A DNA stretch of 38,821 nt from Phoronis australis (Eukaryota > Phoronida > Phoronidae): NCBI GenBank assembly GCA_002633005.1, contig NMRA01000905.1, positions 64,001 through 102,821 on the forward strand, read 5' to 3'. The translations under genes were made by a program, and so were the position numbers. Numbering within the stretch: position 1 is the first letter of the stretch; each line of letters starts with the position of its first letter. Below the pieces are notes generated by a model that worked only from the letters and a program-made list of their open reading frames with translations, did no database searches and was not told the origin of the DNA. Shown in pieces: positions 10,701 to 19,046 of this stretch.

Positions 10701-13700
10701 TGTGGTGACTATAGCTCACAGGAGTGTGACACACCATTTACTGTATTCTCCAACACTCTGGATAGTTTTGATGCAAAATGTTTTAAATAGGTAACAACTT
10801 ACATACCACTTTTCATTCATTAAATTGACTATGTATTTTTCACTTTTTTCAAGAATTCACACAATTGAAATGTGAGGTTAACTTGATGATTTTGTGAACA
10901 CTGATTCAGGTGACCCCAACATACCCATTACAGTGGCGGATCTAGGATATCACAAGGGGGGGCCCAACTTTTTGTCCGGCTGTAAGCATTTGCGCAAACT
11001 GAACCACGATTGTAGATGCGCATAGCACTGAAGTGGGGGGAGGTTGGGAGGGGGGTTTGCCCCCCTCCCGCCCAAGAAATTTTTCTGTTTTTATCCCTAA
11101 AAATCAAGCATTTTCTTTGATTCCTGAAGACAAAAGAGGCAAAAAAGAAAGAAAAAAACGGAGAACGTGTCGAACAGAAAAAACTGCAAGTACCTAAGAC
11201 TCGAACTCACGACCTGGCGGATAGAGCGTGCGTGCGTTACCACTACACCACCACAACTTGACTACTTATCTTTTTCTGAAAGACCTACTTATTTATGGTC
11301 CACAGCGTTTGCGCGCGAAACCTACTTCTTTTTGTAATGCTTATTACACGTTTTATATTTTGTGCTATCAATTCTTAACAAATTTGTCGTATTTAAAATA
11401 GTCTTCAAATGCCCAAAAGACCAAATCCGTTTTTCGTGTTGGCAATAATGACGGGATTGCTTTGGAAATCGTATTAAGATAAGGTTTGACAAATAGAGTA
11501 TTGCGAGTTTCTGAGTGATTCACTAAGGCTTCAATTAAAATTCACATCTTACCAGCAGCTTCTGTTTTTTCATCGTCACTCAGGTTCCATTTTCTTTAAA
11601 AAATTAAGTAAATTTTCTTCATGGCACAGTGGAGCAGACGACGGAAACGGAGTCGTAGTGCGCAGCGCCACTGCCAGTCGCCTGGGATATCGCGGGAGAG
11701 CCTATACTTAGCCATAGTTCCGTTACGAATGCGCCGTGTTCCGAATTTGACACTTTAAATTGGATTTGAGCCCCCCCCCAACACTAAAACTGCACACATT
11801 TAAATCTTTTTTCATTCGTATAATTTTAATTACTGGGGTTAATTAATAAACTCAACATTTCCCTACGCTCTTACTGTTTTATTTTTTTTTGCGGCAGCCA
11901 AGGGGGGAGGGCCCGGGCCCCCTGGCCCCCCCGCCTAAATCCGCCTATGCATTACGGCGTTTTCCCGTTGCTCCCAACTTGTTCGATTTTATAGCCCAAC
12001 AACAAGTTGGGAAGATCACCTCTGTAGCCAATATCTTACATAACTGATTAACTCCATTCTGACATTTATGGTTGGAGGGCTGGCTCTCTTTTGTTTGATA
12101 ATTGCTCTAATCTCCGATCAGATCATATCTAACCTGACTGGGCTGTGCTGCTAAAAATGAAAGTTAAGTATCTTATCTGAACATAAACCAATAGCATTTC
12201 TGAATTCCTTGTCAAATGCTGATCATGTTTAGTTTTTGAATCATCAAAATCGCCCAACTACAACAAAAGTTAAGACAATCTATTCCGCCGGGTTTCAGTA
12301 ACCCTTTGAAGCCTGGGAGATAATTGGCCTACTTGTTGTCATACGGTACAAAAGACTGTGCTGGGCACTTAACAAAGGAGGCAGATGTTATCGCACGTTC
12401 AGAACCTTTCACGTCTGGAAAAGCTGCTGAACGACAGAACGCCGTCATGTGTCTTAACTTTAGAACTGAGTAAACACGTGTTTTTAAAACAGTGATGAAA
12501 GACGTATGCTTTTGAAAAATGTACTTGTTGCGGCACAGAGTGAAGTTCGTGGCTGACATGTTCCTGGTAAGAGCCATCTGTCTGGGTGTCCAAGCGTCCG
12601 TGGCTGTATCTCCTAAGCCCCTTGCAGTATCTTATTGAAATTTGGCGGGTGTGATCCTATGTGGCTGACGACAAGTGACGACAAGTTTCGGACCAACATG
12701 AATACCGCTGTACCCTTAGTGGCAATTTTACATTGCTTCTGTATCTTCCGAGTTCTTTGACGAATTCTCATGAAATTCACCAAACAAGTTTTTATTTTGG
12801 AGGCGATGAGACCACTGCATTTTTGGACAGATTCGGCGAATTTTATGCCACCTGGTGGCCATTTTTGTTATTTTTGCGTTCGTTTTCCCACGACCGCCTC
12901 TCTATCTGCCATATCACTCAAAGGAGCATTATCAAAATTTACAGAGTGATTTGTTGCTGATGAGAAGGCCACAACTGACATTGACTTTTGGACGGGCCTG
13001 ACTACTGTGTCGAACCCTAGTGGTGATTTTGTTTTTTTTTTTGCATCTGCGGCCGAATCTCCTTAACCCTTTGAAGGTGCTTTGTGAAATTTGAACAATG
13101 TATTTCTATGGAGCCGTCAACAAACAGTAACGAGTGTCGAACAATGCCTTCCCATTTTCAGTCAGATCTGTTTTCTGCGCCACCTGGTGGCCATTTTTGT
13201 TATTTTTACCTCCTTTTTCTAGCATCCACTTCCCTATCTGCCATCACTGCTTTAAGGATCGTTATGAGAATTTACAGATATGTTCCTGATAGGAATGTCA
13301 CAACTGAAATCGACTTTCGCACGGTCCGACTACTGTGTCACCCCCTAGTGACAATTTTGTAGTTTTACGTCTGAGGCCGAATCTACATAACCTTTGAAGC
13401 ACAGGCGTCCTCAGCTTCTGATCGTCCCCAATACACTATATAGAATACTACAAGATACGGTGACTCTGCAACTAGAAATTCCATGGGTGCTTCACTTCAG
13501 CTGTTCGTAGCAAACACAAAACTCTATAAATTTACACAAAACAGGTTCAACAAACCATGAGGAATTGTTCTTACTGCCAATACCATTTATAGTGTCCTGC
13601 TCCACCGAGTTCGCAACAAATTCGCGGTCAAATCACAAAATCTTCTCAAGAAGTCGCTGCGTACTAGCAATATGCTTTGCTCGGTCAAGGTCAAGTAGGG

Positions 13701-15263
13701 AAAGGAATACGATGAGTTACGAATCGACGGCAATTGCCGGTTCATCACGGAAGGTTACGGAATTGTCTGGCTAAGTGTAGAGTATGGTGGAGCTGTTGAT
13801 GTCGTGCCCTTCCGTGACAAACCGGCAATTTCCGTGTAGCATATTGCTGGTACGCAGCCACTTTTTGGGAAGATTTTTGTGCTTTGACTGCGAATTTGTT
13901 GCTAACTCGGTTGAGCTGGACACTGTAAATGGTATTGGGAGAAAGAACAGCTGCTCATGATTTGTTGAACCTCTGTTTTTTGAAAATTTATTGAGTTTTG
14001 TGTTTGCTATGTACGGCTGAAGTGAAGCACCCCTGGAATTTCTAGTCTGTAGTGTCATACCTTGTAGTTTATAGTGTTGGGGACGATGAGAAGCTGAGGA
14101 TGCCTGTGCTTTGAAGGAGCTTTGTGACATTTGAAAGATGTGTTACTTTAGAGCCAACGACAAACGGTAACAATTGTCGAACTATTCCAAATACCACTGT
14201 GCCCCCTAGTAGCAAAATATTTTTTACGTTTACCTCTGTATCTTTGGAGGTCATGAATGTATTTTCATGAAATTGGGCAAATAGGTTTCTATTAGAAAGA
14301 CGACAATACCACCTAATTTGCAGACAGATTTGATGTTTTCTGTACCACCTGGAGGCTATTTAAAAATTTTTGCATATATTTTTTGCGAAATTTGGCAAAT
14401 GGGCTTCTATAGAAAAGGAAACAGATGAGTTTCAGACAATCAGACTGTAGCTGTTTGCCTCTATATCTTATGAGTTCCGTGGCTTATTTTCATGAAATTT
14501 GGCTCATAGTTGAGTTTTACAGAGATGACACCACCTCAATTCGGATGTGTTTGACACATTCTGCGCCATCTAATGGCCATTTTTATGATACTAAAAACAC
14601 CCACAGAAGCACACCATTTGTGTTGCTATCACAGGCACATTTCAATGCTCCGCGTTGCTCTTCTCAACAATGTGATTGTGCTGAGAAACATCTTACTAGG
14701 ATGTAAAGTCACCAATTCAGACACTACAGCAATTGCGACTCAAACTTTAGTTTCTACACCTATACCGTTTTAGAAATAACTGAAACTAAATTATGTCTAT
14801 TGATGCTTCAGAAATAGGCGTTAAAGACTAAGGTATATTCCTGAAGCACCCACCCCAAATTTATTGAAATTGTCATGAGAAATGTGCACCCCCAAATTTA
14901 AATGCCCGGGGTGTTAACCTATTAAGTGTTTACAGAATAACCTGTGTGGTACACGCACATGCGCACACACACAACAAACACGCACGCACGCACACACACA
15001 CACACACACGGACACACACATATTCAGGACCCTCGCTTCAATTTTGGGGCACAATATATTAAAAAATCACAGGAAATTCTCTTCATCTGGCCCAGAAATT
15101 CCCTCCAGTTAATGAAAGTTTCTTCTCAAGGTTAGAAAGCACAGGAACCTTTCCCCTATAAGTGAGAGCCCTGACACTGCATATTTAATGTTTATAGTCA
15201 ACAATGAGTGTGTTTTCATCTTTTTCAGATTCTTTAATCTGTATGAAGATGGCAACTCATCAG
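4364..15263 (+). CDS. SLC49A4/DIRC2-like MFS transporter, N-terminal half (5 exons, C-terminal half not found)
   Basis: Joined exons 4364-4703, 6614-6710, 7573-7736, 10246-10291 and 15229-15263 give about 227 codons with matching intron phases 1, 2, 1, 2, then an open phase-1 end. The translation follows human SLC49A4 closely in layout: YNIWGPI in the first membrane helix, SWLLDKKG before the second, GLRC at the end of the next helix, then SSTWF and GGAFAFIIGP. SLC49A4 is known as a lysosomal membrane carrier, recently linked to proton-coupled pyridoxine export. The N terminus has an acidic dileucine signal (E18-T-K-P-L-L23), the type of motif that sorts this protein to lysosomes. The lumenal loop has N-x-S/T sites (NNST, NSS). 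The family has about 480 residues and 12 membrane helices, so roughly half is missing. It may continue beyond this window or be truncated. Confidence 0.8.
5326..5437. repeat. Tandem duplication, 56 bp x 2
   Basis: Two adjacent copies start at 5326 and 5382 with TCAAAATCTCAT, followed by GGACCCACCCA and CTCTTTGTCTGCATGTTATT. They differ at three or four positions. The repeat lies in intron 1 of the transporter. Confidence 0.88.
6063..6176 (+). pseudogene. Decayed duplicate(s) of transporter exon 2
   Basis: After an acceptor-like TTGTTTCAG, the sequence GGTCTCTGATGAACATTATG copies the start of the real exon 2 (GGTCTCCGATGGACATTTG), followed by GTAATCGCTTCTGGACTAGT against GTAATCGCATCTGGAATACT. 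One inserted base and a TGA in the ancestral frame disable it. A second, weaker copy follows directly at about 6125-6150 (GCGATGGTCACTTGTAACC). A different frame is open for 38 codons to a donor-like CAG|GTGAAT, but its phase (0-0) does not fit the neighbouring exons. I read this as a relic and not as an alternative exon. Confidence 0.65.
6183..6534. mobile_element. Small inverted-repeat (MITE-like) element
   Basis: GAGCGGAGCGTCGACGT at 6187-6203 is matched exactly in inverted orientation by ACGTCGACGCTCCGCTC at 6505-6521. Further in, the arms stay loosely complementary (CAGTATGAACGGTCAACTTC against GAAAGGTCCAGTTAACTTCC). TTAA occurs at 6183-6186 just outside the left arm and at 6531-6534 a little beyond the right arm. 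This could be a TTAA target duplication, but the 9-bp offset on the right makes it uncertain. There is no coding capacity. The element lies between the decayed exon-2 copies. Confidence 0.65.
6545..6613 (+). pseudogene. Partial duplicate of transporter exon 2 abutting the real exon
   Basis: TTTGTAATCGCATCAGGAGT followed by ACTGGCTTTATCATATCTGG matches TTTGTAATCGCATCTGGAAT with ACTAGTATTATCATCTGG in the true exon about 69 bp downstream. The copy ends in the polypyrimidine tract and acceptor (TTGTTTTAG) of the real exon 2, so part of the present 3' splice signal is itself exon-derived. It lacks the first bases of the exon and has no donor. Confidence 0.65.
6614..6710 (+). CDS. SLC49A4-like transporter, exon 2
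   Basis: This 97-nt exon is bounded by TTGTTTTAG before 6614 and GTAAGA after 6710. It starts in phase 1 (completing the glycine of LLDKKG) and ends in phase 2. Its 31 full codons read LRWTFVIASG then ILVLSSGLRCLP and on to QLHK. This aligns with almost the same length to the segment of human SLC49A4 between LLDKRG and the HGGQ region. GLRC and the hydrophobic stretch identify it as a membrane helix and the loop after it. It was identified by homology and phase because no long open frame marks it. Confidence 0.8.
7573..7736 (+). CDS. SLC49A4-like transporter, exon 3
   Basis: The exon is bounded by acceptor ACTCTTACAG ending at 7572 and donor ATAG|GTGAGG. It enters in phase 2 (completing a tryptophan with exon 2) and leaves in phase 1. 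Its 54 codons cover SVFFGQICCG, then FHGGATALFSSTWF, PPNQRALSTAV and the helix GGAFAFIIG. STWF and the following polar N/D-x-R-A segment are typical of the SLC49/FLVCR loop after helix 4. An upstream AG at 7549-7550 would add seven codons but gives the wrong phase for exon 2, so 7573 is chosen. Confidence 0.85.
7737..8420. other. Intron 3, first part; nothing recognised
   Basis: Sequence between the exon 3 donor and the SINE-like segment. Short open frames on both strands are unsupported by domains or splice signals. Confidence 0.35.
8421..8507 (-). repeat. tRNA-derived SINE head
   Basis: Read on the minus strand, TGGCTCATTGGATTAG (8490-8475) is a good RNA polymerase III A box, and GGGTTTGAGTCGGGG (8443-8429) a B box. 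The 36-nt spacing and the intervening TCTGAACGGTTAGC are tRNA-like. The T-loop is TTTGAGT where a functional tRNA would have TTCGANT, and the arms pair imperfectly, so this is a tRNA-derived retroposon head and not a tRNA gene. The 3' limit of the element towards lower coordinates could not be placed. Confidence 0.7.
8508..10245. other. Intron 3, remainder; no gene seen
   Basis: About 1.7 kb of AT-rich intronic sequence. The open frames are short and lack domain features. No RNA gene or clear element boundary is visible. Confidence 0.35.
10246..10291 (+). CDS. SLC49A4-like transporter, exon 4 (46 nt)
   Basis: Acceptor TTCCTATACAG precedes 10246 and donor GTAAGT follows 10291. Phases 1-in and 2-out match both neighbours. 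It encodes the second base onward of glycine, then PLMVSENNSTSSNN and the start of a threonine. The GPL followed by a glycosylatable Asn-rich loop corresponds to the GPL segment and lumenal N-glycosylated loop of human SLC49A4. Its small size makes it dependent on the splice and phase argument. Confidence 0.68.
10931..11949. mobile_element. Non-autonomous DNA transposon, CAGTGGCGGAT termini
   Basis: The left end is CAGTGGCGGATCTAGG and the right end CCTAAATCCGCCTATG, an imperfect terminal inverted repeat. The element is flanked by CATTA on the left and CATTA on the right (CATTAC if one overlapping base is counted). Sub-terminal G-runs at the left end and G/C-runs at the right (GGGGGGGCCC; GCCCGGGCCCCCTGGCCCCC) are typical of this class of short elements. 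No transposase frame is present. A tRNA-like sequence lies inside at about 11190-11257. The superfamily cannot be assigned with certainty. Confidence 0.75.
11190..11257 (-). pseudogene. tRNA-like sequence inside the transposon
   Basis: On the minus strand the segment has an A-box-like TGGTGTAGTGGTAACGC, a middle part resembling an anticodon arm, and a B box GTGAGTTCGAGTC. The T-arm pairs at four of five positions, but the anticodon stem pairs poorly, so the anticodon cannot be read. It is most likely a tRNA relic or SINE fragment captured by the element. A functional tRNA is less likely. Confidence 0.5.
11950..12600. other. Intron 4, nothing recognised
   Basis: The stretch between the transposon and the diverged tandem repeat. 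No domains, RNA genes or further element ends were seen. Confidence 0.35.
12600..14700. repeat. Diverged tandem repeat block (CCACCTGGTGGCCATTTTT family)
   Basis: The same order of short motifs recurs at irregular spacing: an ATCT(C/T)C...CTTTGA or CTTATGAG stretch, TTCATGAAATTTGGC or a close relative, an A/G-rich step with ACCAC or ACAAC, a pyrimidine step containing GGACAGATT or similar, then GCCACCTGGTGGCCATTTTTG or a degraded form. Clear CACCTGGTGGCCATTTTTGT copies are at about 12850 and 13182, and weaker ones near 14345 and 14562. Copies are strongly diverged, so this is an old satellite-like or interspersed repeat. It is interrupted by a foldback element at 13393-14119. Confidence 0.6.
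13393..14119. mobile_element. Foldback element, about 0.73 kb, long inverted repeat
   Basis: The left arm begins CTTTGAAGCACAGGCGTCCT and the right arm ends with the inverse, AGGATGCCTGTGCTTTGAAG. Complementarity continues inward for about 300 bp, for example AAATTCCATGGGTGCTTCAC against GTGAAGCACCCCTGGAATTT, and ACTGCCAATACCATTTATAG against the inverse of CTGTAAATGGTATTGGGAGA. A short loop lies near 13740-13800. No intact protein frame spans it. It lies within the diverged tandem repeat. Confidence 0.8.
14949..15020. repeat. CA-rich microsatellite
   Basis: Mixed (CA)n and (ACGC)n runs with interruptions (AACAAACACGCACG, then an uninterrupted CA run and ACGGACACACAC). The short His/Thr-rich open frame across it is a by-product. 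Confidence 0.9.
15229..15263 (+). CDS. SLC49A4-like transporter, exon 5 (35 nt)
   Basis: Acceptor ATCTTTTTCAG precedes 15229 and donor G|GTAAAA follows 15263. With exon 4 the reading is T-FFNLYEDGNSS-G, phase 2-in and 1-out. It continues the Asn-rich lumenal loop and supplies another NSS glycosylation site. The call rests on strong splice signals and phase continuity rather than on sequence similarity, because this loop varies between species. No following exon was recognised. Confidence 0.5.
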
Positions 15264-16170
15264 GTAAAAATATTCCACGTGTGATATTATAATGATTGTG
15301 GTCATGTATGAGCAATATTATAGTCAGAGTTTCGGGTTGATATGAGTGACTGAAGAATCCAGACATTTTGTTTTGGACTCGAAATGTCCGAGACAAAAGG
15401 TAACAAGTATAGTAACTCCGAGGGAGCAGTCATTTTTAAGGAAGGTGTTGTAGCAGGGTTTCCAAACTTCGGGTGATGTCTATACCAGGAAAATGAAGAA
15501 ATGAAGCCCATGTGTTTACCAAGAGCTAGAATTGTGCTTCGTGTTGTATAGCTATTGAAATAGGTTGGAAACATGACCCTGACCCATCTGGGGAAAGTCT
15601 TCTCAACTTATTCACTGTCCTCCCTGTGACATTTTATAATCGTGTCAGTATTCATACCAAGCAGAGTGTTATACTGAACATTGTGATCAAGGAATACTAG
15701 TGATCTATCCCATTTCCAAATCCACTTTATCTGAACCAACACCAAAATTTATATCAAAATAACAAGAGAGAGACCCAAATCTACAACAGAAATTTGAAAA
15801 ATGTACCCCATCTCAGCAGCACGTCCCCTCTATCCCCATTACATTGACTGCCCCCTTGGGGTTGTAATGTATTCCTGGAGCAATTGTTGTGGGTGGGCAG
15901 GATTTGTTGTGCAAGGCACTTGCAGACATTTGTGGTTAGAAGTCGTGCTTTTTGGAACAAAGACCATGAATTAAAATTGCAGCCTCACTGACCAGTCACT
16001 TCTGTGCAACTGTTTTTAGCTCACGCTAAGGTCCAGAGCAGACTTGTGAAACACTTGCCTTCCACTTTACTTTGTTTTTATGTGATCTTGCCAAACTAAC
16101 TCTACAGAACACATGTCTAAAATCCGAATTAGCCTTGGGCATGGTACAATACTAGGCTCTAGAACTAGTA
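15264..16170. other. Possible intron 5 / region after the last transporter exon
   Basis: I searched for the expected next membrane-helix exon (a tyrosine-rich helix ending near YFP in relatives) and did not find one. The segment before it, 15027-15125 (AATTTTGGGGCACAATAT and CAGAAATTCCCT), resembles 26537-26655, which points to a shared dispersed repeat. Confidence 0.35.
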
Positions 16171-17150
16171 CACTTGACTGGGTTTTAGTGTCAGGAACTT
16201 TTTATTTGTCCGCATATACATACCAGTAATTTGGGTGTATCTTACTGTCATCTCTGTCCGCGCATCTGACGTCTGCTTCTTTATCTCGTAAACACCTTGT
16301 AGACTCTTCATGAAAATTGGCAGATGTGTTCCTGTGTTGCTGACAATACCGGGATGGCGGCGACTTTTGGACAGATTTGACGTCCAGTGTGCCACCTAGA
16401 GACATTTTTTTCCATTTACCAGTGTGTATCTACAAAATTTAAGTTCCTAAAGGGAATTTTGTGAAATTAGGCAAATAGATTGCTATTGAGATGACCACAC
16501 ACGGGCTTGTTCATTACCTCTGTGACCATTTTGATTATTTTCAAGTCTGCATCTCTCTCTCAATTGGCCAAACTACTTAGAGGATCGTTCATGTGTTTCT
16601 ATCGAAGAGATCACAGCTGAAGAGATCGCTTCCTTGTCGGAATAATTTTGACGTTTTGTTTTGTCTTGTTTTTTGTCTCTGTCTCAACATTTACCAAGTT
16701 CCTGTCTGAAAGCACCTCCCAGAAGGAACACAATTTTCATTGGACACCATAAACTACACCCAAAAATATAAGTGGCCACTAAGTAGCGTATAATGCGTTG
16801 AATCCATCCAAAAATGGGAAGGTATCACTATCTCTTCAATAGAAACCTATTTGCCAAATGTTTTGAAAATCTGCCAAGGAACTCCGCAGATACAGAGGAA
16901 AACTAAAATTGGGGGTGTCAGCAGAGTGGTTATTGGATTCGTCCAAAAGTCGCCGTGAACTTTCCACTAGGAACAAACATGCCAATTTCCCTAATGATAC
17001 TTGGGATAGTTTGGCTGGTAGAAAGATGAATGCCAAAAACAATAAACATGGCCACAAAGTAGACACTGTAGAATACGTCGAAAATGAGAAGACGTCACCA
17101 ATAGACACCTGTATATCAAAAGTGAAGACCTTTCCTAGGGGCCACAGCTA
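16170..17150. repeat. Second diverged tandem repeat block
   Basis: The same family as at 12.6-14.7 kb. It contains CTTCATGAAAATTGGCAGAT, CAGTGTGCCACCTAGAGACA and GTGAAATTAGGCAAATAGAT on one strand. From about 16840 similar motifs run in the opposite orientation (AATAGAAACCTATTTGCCAA; CTCCGCAGATACAGAGGAAAA). The block therefore contains head-to-head arms. Confidence 0.55.
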
Positions 17151-17380
17151 TTGTTGGAACTGTCCGAAAAAATGCTTGTGCCATTGCATTAATCAATAGG
17201 AACATGTCTGCATAATTATATAATACATAGTAATGTATGTAGGTCCATAAAAGTGGGGCAAACTTCGGAACATCGTGTTTCACAAATATCTGGTTGTATA
17301 CAAATGAAACACATACTTTTACAGACTTCAATTTTATAGCTTTGTAAATATTTGGCTAACTACACAGATTGCTGATAAGG

Positions 17381-18100
17381 TTGTATGTGAAGGGTATGTG
17401 AATAATTGAGTATTGGTTGTACGTAAAGGGTATGTGAATAATTGAGTATTGGTTGTACGTAAAGGGTATGTGAATAATTGAGTATTGGTTGTACGTAAAG
17501 GGTATGTGAATAATTGAGTATTGGTTGTACGTAAAGGGTATGTGAATAATTGAGTATTGGTTGTACGTAAAGGGTATGTGAATAATTGAGTATTGGTTGT
17601 ACGTAAAGGGTATGTGAATAATTGAGTATTGGTTGTACGTAAAGGGTATGTGAATAATTGAGTATTGGTTGTACGTAAAGGGTATGTGAATAATTGAGTA
17701 TTGGTTGTACGTAAAGGGTATGTGAATAATTGAGTATTGGTTGTACGTAAAGGGTATGTGAATAATTGAGTATTGGTTGTACGTAAAGGGTATGTGAATA
17801 ATTGAGTATTGGTTGTACGTAAAGGGTATGTGAATAATTGAGTATTGGTTGTACGTAAAGGGTATGTGAATAATTGAGTATTGGTTGTACGTAAAGGGTA
17901 TGTGAATAATTGAGTATTGGTTGTACGTAAAGGGTATGTGAATAATTGAGTATTGGTTGTACGTAAAGGGTATGTGAATAATTGAGTATTGGTTGTACGT
18001 AAAGGGTATGTGAATAATTGAGTATTGGTTGTACATAAAGGGTATGTGAATAATTGAGTATTGGTTGTACATAAAGGATATGTGAATAATTGAGTATTGG
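17381..18100. repeat. Minisatellite, 36 bp x 20
   Basis: The period is exactly 36 bp over exactly 720 bp, starting at 17381 and ending at 18100. The unit is TTGTACGTAAAGGGTATGTG followed by AATAATTGAGTATTGG. Copy 1 reads TTGTATGTGAAGG, copies 19 and 20 read TTGTACATAAAG, and copy 20 also has GGATATG. The 17 central copies appear identical, which suggests recent homogenisation or expansion, with variants at the edges. Because 36 is divisible by three, all three minus-strand frames stay open as 12-residue repeats. I do not regard them as protein. The array ends about 210 bp past the receptor gene stop codon. Confidence 0.97.
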
Positions 18101-18313
18101 TTTTAAAAAACAAATTTTTGAAAAATTAAGGGGTGAGTGTTTAGCCAAACATAAGCCATAACCTGGACAAGTATGGTGTAAAAAAATACTTCTTACTGCT
18201 TGTATTGCTATTCCCTGTGGTTTGTAAAGAGAGTTAAAGTTGATATCAAAACCTGTAATATCTCCTTGGTCTAGTGACAAGGTGCGTAAAAACAAGCACC
18301 GGGATACCTTACT

Positions 18314-19046
18314 CTAGGAAGCAATATCTTCTGTGCGTGTTTCGTACTCTGGTTGTGGTTGGGAAGAGAGTGCATTTGGATTGACATATTCATCCATAAC
18401 TTGTCTCTTCACTTTCACACGGGCTCTTTGATTGTTTACATACATCGAGTCCCTGGTGTTGTTATCTTGTGAGATGGTGTCCTCTTCACTGGGGTGTATG
18501 CAATGATCCATAACAAGAGTCTCATCAGTTGGCCGGATGTATTCATCTGCAACTACATTGGAGTTGGTAGTTCTGGTCTTATCAGGTGTGTCACAGTCTA
18601 GGATGATGTATTGATGGTCCATAACTGCTTCCTCATTTTTGATTGTTCCACTGTAGCTGGGCCTAGAGTTGATGTATTCAGCAGTGTGGTTGTCATTGGT
18701 AGACGATGCATCCTGATACAAGTCTGTTGAAAGATTTGTCACATTACCTTTAATCTGAACTAGATTTTGATAATTTACATCGGTATATAAACAGCTAGTA
18801 AATGCCTGGCCACAGCCCTCGCTTGGTTCCTTCTCCAAGTCACCTTGGGTTGTAGTATTAGCGTCGTTTAGTAGATATATGTAGCTATGATCAGTGGTGC
18901 CCATGTATGTGTAGTCACCAGGCACCTCTTCATAATCATTGTCCTGAATGATGCTGTAAGCACCAGTCCGTGGCGGTGGTTGAGGGGCCATCTTGTATGC
19001 TGCAGCTGCTGTTGATCTGCTGGTTGTCGCATACGACATGTTCCTC
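18314..19046 (-). CDS. SUEL/CUB receptor, last coding exon: cytoplasmic tail
   Basis: Acceptor TTGTACTACAG precedes 19046; the exon enters in phase 2 and ends with TAG at 18316-18314. It encodes 243 residues starting RRNMSYATTS. The tail has a proline segment (APQPPPRTG) that could bind SH3 domains. Its tyrosine motifs include DYEEV, DYTYM (YxxM, PI3-kinase p85 type), VNYQNL (fits the ITIM pattern), EYINS, MYVNN and EYVNP (YxN, GRB2 type), QYIIL, EYIRP and a terminal EYETR. VMDHQYI, VADEYIRP, VMDHCIHP and VMDEYVNP look like four diverged copies of one module, with Cys in place of Tyr in the third. The function is inferred from motif content. Confidence 0.85.

Noticed and set aside
11190-11257. 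Functional tRNA gene
   Set aside because: The boxes are present, but the anticodon stem does not pair well and no anticodon can be read. It is listed as a tRNA-like relic.
17334-18295. Three overlapping minus-strand frames of 238-311 codons with 12-residue repeats
   Set aside because: They are the translation of a 36-bp minisatellite. All three frames are open only because the unit is divisible by three and contains no minus-strand stop.
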